The translations under genes were made by a program, and so were the position numbers. A DNA stretch of 9,879 nucleotides. It comes from Rhodobacterales bacterium UBA5972. Its GTDB lineage: Bacteria > Pseudomonadota > Alphaproteobacteria > Rhodobacterales > Rhodobacteraceae. The notes under the pieces are model-generated. The model made no database searches. It was not told the DNA's origin and saw only the letters and a list, made by a program, of their open reading frames with translations. Each line of letters starts with the position of its first letter. Position 1 is the stretch's first letter. This document shows, piece after piece, positions 6,808-9,879 of the stretch. Location of the stretch: assembly GCA_002430125.1 (NCBI GenBank), contig DJBQ01000146.1, positions 1 through 9,879 on the forward strand. Reading direction: 5' to 3'.

Positions 6808-7863
6808 CTAGGCAGAAGGAAGGAACACCGAGAAATTGCTGCCGACACCTATTTCGCTGGTGACAGCCAAGCGGCCGCGATGACGGTTTAGAATATGTTT
6901 TACAATCGCAAGCCCCAGTCCGGTGCCACCCATCTGGCGCGACCTGCCTGAATCGACACGATAAAATCTTTCTGTCAATCTTGGCAGGTGGACCGCGGCA
7001 ATGCCTTCGCCTTTGTCAGCGACACTGGTTACAATCTCGGCGATACCGGATTGGCCGGAATGTGGGGCAATCAAAATGGTGATTTCGGTACCAGGACGGC
7101 TGTATTTGATCGCATTCTCAATCAGGTTTTGGAACACTTGGATCAATTGGTCGGCATCGCCCAAAACTGTTGGATTTTTCGTTTGATTCGCGATTCTAAT
7201 TGTTTTGGTGTTGGCCATGGCCTGCGGCTCCAACGTATTGACGATCCCTTGAATCAAACCCTCAAGCTCGACCTTGTGGGTCGGACGTACGCGCTCCATT
7301 GTCTCGACTTTTGAAAGCGACATCAGATCTTGAATTAGCCGGTTCATCCTCGCGGCCTCGGCTTCCATGATGTCAAGAAACCGCGCCTGCGCCTGCGGAT
7401 CGTCCTTTGCTGCACCTTTGAGGGTCTCGATAAATCCGCTAAGTGCCGTTATCGGGGACCGCAATTCGTGGCTGACATTGGTTACGAAATCAGACCGCAT
7501 TTGCTCGGCCTCCAATCCATCGGAAATGTCATTGAAACTCATGACGACGGCCGGATCGTTATTTTCGCCAAATGCGCTTTTTGCATTTTTCAGGCGGGTT
7601 GCCGTCATTCGAAAAGTGGTCGGCAGCGGCATCTTAAGGGTCAAAGGAACGGAAACTTTGTCCATGCCCGCCATAACATCGGCAAATGCCCGCAGGACGG
7701 ATGGGTGTCGCAGGGTCAGTGACAGGTCAGCCCCCACAGCACCGCCGTTGAAAATTTCCTGAGCTGCGGCGTTGATTGCGATCAGGTATCGATTGCTTGA
7801 AACAACAATAACCGGTTCAACCAAAGCATTCAGAATCTTTGAGATAAGATCGTTTTCGCTCAT
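6808..7863 (-). CDS. phoR: phosphate regulon sensor histidine kinase PhoR, soluble PAS form
   Basis: A 351-residue histidine kinase that phosphorylates PhoB. It has a PAS-like domain (about 5-115, with LVEPVIVVSSNRYLIAINAAA near the start). The dimerisation domain has phospho-acceptor H132 in NVSHELRSPITAL. The ATPase domain has the N box NLIENAIKYS (246-255), G1 DKGEGI (283-288), F box FYRVD (300-304) and G2 GGTGLGLAI (312-320). No N-terminal membrane helices are present, unlike E. coli PhoR, so it should be cytoplasmic or peripherally bound, with sensing through PhoU and the transporter. The ATG at 7861-7863 has GGAG 5 bases upstream. The downstream gap to pstS (150 bp) holds the Pho box, so phoR and pstS may be separate units, although no terminator follows phoR. 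Confidence 0.93.
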   Translation of the reverse strand: MSENDLISKILNALVEPVIVVSSNRYLIAINAAAQEIFNGGAVGADLSLTLRHPSVLRAFADVMAGMDKVSVPLTLKMPLPTTFRMTATRLKNAKSAFGENNDPAVVMSFNDISDGLEAEQMRSDFVTNVSHELRSPITALSGFIETLKGAAKDDPQAQARFLDIMEAEAARMNRLIQDLMSLSKVETMERVRPTHKVELEGLIQGIVNTLEPQAMANTKTIRIANQTKNPTVLGDADQLIQVFQNLIENAIKYSRPGTEITILIAPHSGQSGIAEIVTSVADKGEGIAAVHLPRLTERFYRVDSGRSRQMGGTGLGLAIVKHILNRHRGRLAVTSEIGVGSNFSVFLPSA

Positions 7864-7898
7864 CGATGCTCCATGCTGAATTCAACGACCTGTCGCGC

Positions 7899-7925
7899 AT
7901 TAAAATTGCCGCAAAGTTTTGTCCA
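7899..7925 (-). promoter_or_regulatory. candidate sigma-70-like promoter for phoR
   Basis: The minus strand carries TGGACA (plus 7920-7925) and TTTAAT (plus 7899-7904), each matching 5 of 6 consensus bases. The 15-bp spacer is shorter than ideal. It ends about 35 bp before the phoR ATG. No full Pho box is present; one TGTCAT half site lies at 7946-7951. Confidence 0.28.
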
Positions 7926-8168
7926 GTCTGGCATCGTAGGCTTTGATGACACTGATATAGGGCAGAAAGCAACACCTGTCAGCAGTTTCGGATGTAAGAC
8001 CTTCTTTGACTTCTGCTGCGTCGACCCGCGATGTTCTGGTAGATGCCCTAAAAGGGCCTCTGCATCAATTTCTGCAGGAACCATGGCGCCGCACCTTTCA
8101 GTCCCGCGCCGCGTCATCCTCCTTCATAAGTTGTCCGACGATTCCTTCGCAGATTTGGTATTTCCGCC
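7900..8168 (-). pseudogene. possible frameshifted remnant of an unidentified gene upstream of phoR
   Basis: This 305-bp spacer (7864-8168) has no intact gene. One minus-strand frame gives a protein-like stretch up to a TGA at 8098-8100 (ending QICEGIVGQLMKEDDAARD). After a second stop at 8065-8067 it gives another up to TAA 7900-7902, ending FLPYISVIKAYDARLDKTL then RQF. Between the two stops the adjacent frame is protein-like instead (MVPAEIDAEALLGHLPEHRG, from ATG 8082-8084). Two compensating frameshifts in a decayed gene would explain the pattern. Alternatively the adjacent frame is a small gene of 74 codons (7860-8084), since its TGA overlaps the phoR ATG as ATGA. A small hairpin GCCCT-AAA-AGGGC lies at 8045-8057. 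I do not recognise the family. Confidence 0.22.
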
Positions 8169-8906
8169 CTATTGATAGACAAAAGCTGCATCTCCGTAAT
8201 CGACTGTCTTGAAGTGGTCTTTTTCCGCCCAATAGTCCTGGCTGATCTGCCATTCGGGTTTGGTCCCGCGCTTGGGCATCAAATGACCACCGCGCAGGAT
8301 ATAGCCGGGGTTAAAGTCGTTGGTATCCGCCCAGGACGAAATGGGCATGTCGCGGTCTTCGTCACGCAGTTGGACCTCAGCGGTTTTGTGCCCGGTCATG
8401 TCCATATGGTTCAACAGACCACAGGTAAAATCGGCCAGAAGTTCAGTGCGCAGGGTCCAACTGGCGCGGAAATAGCCACAGACCCAAACCATGTTCGGTG
8501 CACCGGTGAACATCGCGCTGCGATAGCCGACGCTGTTGCCCCAGTCAAAAGCTTTGCCATCAACCGTAAAGGCAACGTCGCCAAGCGGACACAGGTTGAA
8601 ACCGGTGGCGGTGACGATGATGTCGGCCGCCAGTGCCTCGCCAGATTTTAATGCAATGCCGGTTTCGGTGAAGCGGTCGATATGGTCCGTCACGACCGAG
8701 GCTTTGCCACTGGCAACAGCCTTGAACAAATCGCCGTCGGGCACAAAGGCGATACGCTGGCTCCAGGGTTTATAGCGCGGTTCAAAATGTTTCGAGACAT
8801 CGTAATCGGCCCCCAGATAGGCCCGCACCCCGTTCAACAGCAATTGTTTCACCTCATCGGGATGCGACTTGGCCTGGCGGGTGAACAGCCGACGCGCGGC
8901 CTGCAA
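8169..8906 (-). pseudogene. EthA-like FAD-dependent monooxygenase, C-terminal half only
   Basis: About 245 residues matching the C-terminal half of flavin-containing / Baeyer-Villiger-type monooxygenases of the EthA group, which are about 490 residues when complete. Seen are the substrate-side block DYDVSKHFEPRYKPWSQR with VPDGDLF, the second-dinucleotide-domain motif IIVTATGFNL (fragment residues 97-105), and the conserved tail NDFNPGYILRGGHLMPKRGT with QDYWAEK and AAFVYQ before TAG. The FAD-binding GxGxxG and the NADPH-binding region are absent. Homology stops at about 8900, where amidase sequence begins on the other strand, and the frame runs into a stop at 8940-8942. The first codon given (TTG) is only the edge of the open frame, not a credible start. 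It is probably non-functional, or the product of a rearrangement or assembly join. Confidence 0.82.
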
Positions 8907-8908
8907 AC

Positions 8909-9310
8909 GGCACCGAGCATGGCCCGCTTGATGGGCTGCCTATTACGGTCAAACAAAACATTGATGTCAAAGGCCTGCCAAACCCGAATGGCGTTCTTAT
9001 CATGACCGGTTTGATCGCAACCACGGATGCACCGGTAATTCGTCACCTCAAGGCGGCGGGGGCGATCATTATCGGGCAGACAAACACGCCGGAACTTTCG
9101 CCGCGGGCCTTCACCGACAACCCACTGCACGGGCTGACATTGAACCCCTGGGACGCCGCGATTACTTGCGGCGGGTCATCAGGCGGGGCTGGTTCGGCAT
9201 TGGCGGCGGGGATTGTGGTGCTGGCGCATGGCAATGATATTGGCGGCTCGCTGCGTTGGCCGGCGCATTGCAATGGCGTGGCCACGATCCGCCCGACACT
9301 TGGCCGCGTG
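8909..9310 (+). pseudogene. amidase-signature enzyme, internal fragment
   Basis: About 134 codons from the catalytic core of an amidase-signature hydrolase, a family of roughly 450-500 residues. The frame reads GPLDGLPITVKQNIDVKGLP at its left end, with the catalytic Lys at 8951-8953. It continues through IIIGQTNTPELS and FTDNPLHGLTLNPW to CGGSSGGAGSALAAG, with the cis-Ser at 9176-9178, and HGNDIGGSLRWPA, with the nucleophile Ser at 9248-9250. It ends at GVATIRPTLGRV. All three Ser-Ser-Lys triad positions are present. The N-terminal 80 or so residues are missing at the monooxygenase junction and about 300 C-terminal residues are missing after 9310, so a folded active enzyme is unlikely. The ATG at 9002 lies inside the homology and is not the gene start. 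Confidence 0.85.
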
Positions 9311-9453
9311 AGGGCGCGACAGCGTGACCGTCTACCGATCAGATCTGGCTGCAGTTCCTTACCCTTTTGGCGCAGATGAAGGCTGAACCACACGCATGCA
9401 GCCCAATTTGTTGTAGGCAAAACCGATTGGCGCGCCCTTGGAATTCTAACTGG
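9311..9453 (+). other. unassigned sequence between the amidase fragment and livF
   Basis: Amidase similarity ends at about 9310. In a different plus-strand frame, open from 9312 to a TGA at 9384-9386, about 24 codons read GRDSVTVYRSDLAAVPYP then FGADEG. This looks like the tail of some protein, but I cannot name it. The rest, to the livF stop, shows nothing clear. No terminator hairpin with a T-tract is seen for livF. Confidence 0.3.
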
Positions 9454-9879
9454 TCAGTGAAGGCCCATAAGGCTGGCGCGCAAGGCGTCATTGCCCCTGG
9501 CTTCTTCAGCGGAGCCCGACCAGATTTCATTACCGGCCTCAAGAACAACGACGTCATCCGCAACTGCAAACGCGCGTTCGGTATTCTGTTCAACCAACAC
9601 CACGCCGATGTTTTCCGTCTTTAGTTTCGCAAGAACTGCGTAGCATTCATCGACCACTTTGGGCATCAGACCAAGGGACAATTCGTCCACGATCAGGATT
9701 TTTGGCCGCGAGATCAGCGCTCGTCCCATCGCCAGCATTTGTTGTTCACCGCCCGATAACGATCCTGCCGCCTGATCGCGTCGCTCACTCAAACGGGGAA
9801 AGTATTCGTACACCATATCTATGCCTTCTGACATGATATTTGTCGCCACCACGTGCCCGCCGACCATCAGATTTTCGCG
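9454..9879 (-). CDS. livF: branched-chain amino acid-type ABC transporter ATPase LivF, C-terminal part
   Basis: The last 141 residues of a LivF-family ATPase (about 235 when complete), which with LivG powers uptake of branched-chain amino acids or other amides and acids. The N-terminus with Walker A lies beyond the right edge, and the frame is open to the last base. Visible are the ABC signature LSGGEQQMLAMGRAL, Walker B ILIVDELSLGLMP and the LivF-typical switch region VVLVEQNTERAF. The first residues visible, RENLMVGGH, match the stretch that follows the Q-loop in LivF. Walker B has DEL where most family members have DEP; the catalytic Glu is kept. The gene ends with TGA 9454-9456. Its substrate cannot be told from this part, and livGHM and the binding protein would lie to the right. 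Confidence 0.9.
   Translation of the reverse strand, partial: RENLMVGGHVVATNIMSEGIDMVYEYFPRLSERRDQAAGSLSGGEQQMLAMGRALISRPKILIVDELSLGLMPKVVDECYAVLAKLKTENIGVVLVEQNTERAFAVADDVVVLEAGNEIWSGSAEEARGNDALRASLMGLH

Noticed and set aside
7934..7951. Possible Pho box upstream of phoR
   Set aside because: Only one half (TGTCAT) matches; the second repeat is absent at the 11-bp period.
7873..8175. 100-codon plus-strand frame across the phoR upstream spacer
   Set aside because: No ribosome site, it reads against phoR and the monooxygenase, and its composition is not convincing; the minus-strand reading of the same region looks better.
1..9879. CRISPR arrays, tRNA or rRNA genes, insertion sequences, toxin-antitoxin or phage genes
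   Set aside because: No regularly spaced repeats, no cloverleaf or rRNA-like sequence, and no transposase, integrase or terminal inverted repeats were seen, even around the rearranged 8169-9310 region.

Overview
The window is a bacterial phosphate-starvation locus followed by a short, damaged stretch. Base composition is near 50% GC by eye. The protein sequences, the long PstC and PstA permeases, the soluble PAS-type PhoR and the order phoR-pstSCAB-phoU-phoB all suggest an alphaproteobacterium, most likely Rhodobacterales (Roseobacter-like). This assignment rests on recognition only; no search was run.

Layout, left to right. (1) Positions 1-431: an open frame running in from the left edge that may be the tail of a LysR-type regulator, then a perfect 12-bp palindrome and spacer. 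(2) Positions 432-7863, all on the minus strand and so transcribed right to left: phoR, pstS, pstC, pstA, pstB, phoU, phoB. A Pho box with a well-placed -10 element lies between phoR and pstS, and a strong hairpin lies between pstS and pstC. (3) Positions 7864-8168: a 305-bp spacer with no intact gene but several protein-like stretches in alternating frames. (4) Positions 8169-9310: the C-terminal half of an EthA-like flavin monooxygenase (minus strand) abutting head-to-head an internal piece of an amidase (plus strand). (5) Positions 9311-9453: unassigned sequence. (6) Position 9454 to the right edge: the C-terminal part of a LivF-type ABC ATPase on the minus strand.

How the genes work together: PstS captures periplasmic phosphate. 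PstC and PstA form the membrane channel and PstB drives it with ATP. PhoU reports transporter state to the histidine kinase PhoR, which phosphorylates PhoB. PhoB then binds the Pho box upstream of pstS and, by read-through, raises expression of the transporter, phoU and its own gene. The strong pstS ribosome site and the pstS-pstC hairpin fit the usual need for much more binding protein than permease.

I found no convincing undescribed system. The points most worth a second look are the rearrangement scar at about 8900-9310, the possible decayed gene just upstream of phoR, and two near-identical inverted repeats in the pstS leader, one at the -10 element and one at the ribosome binding site.
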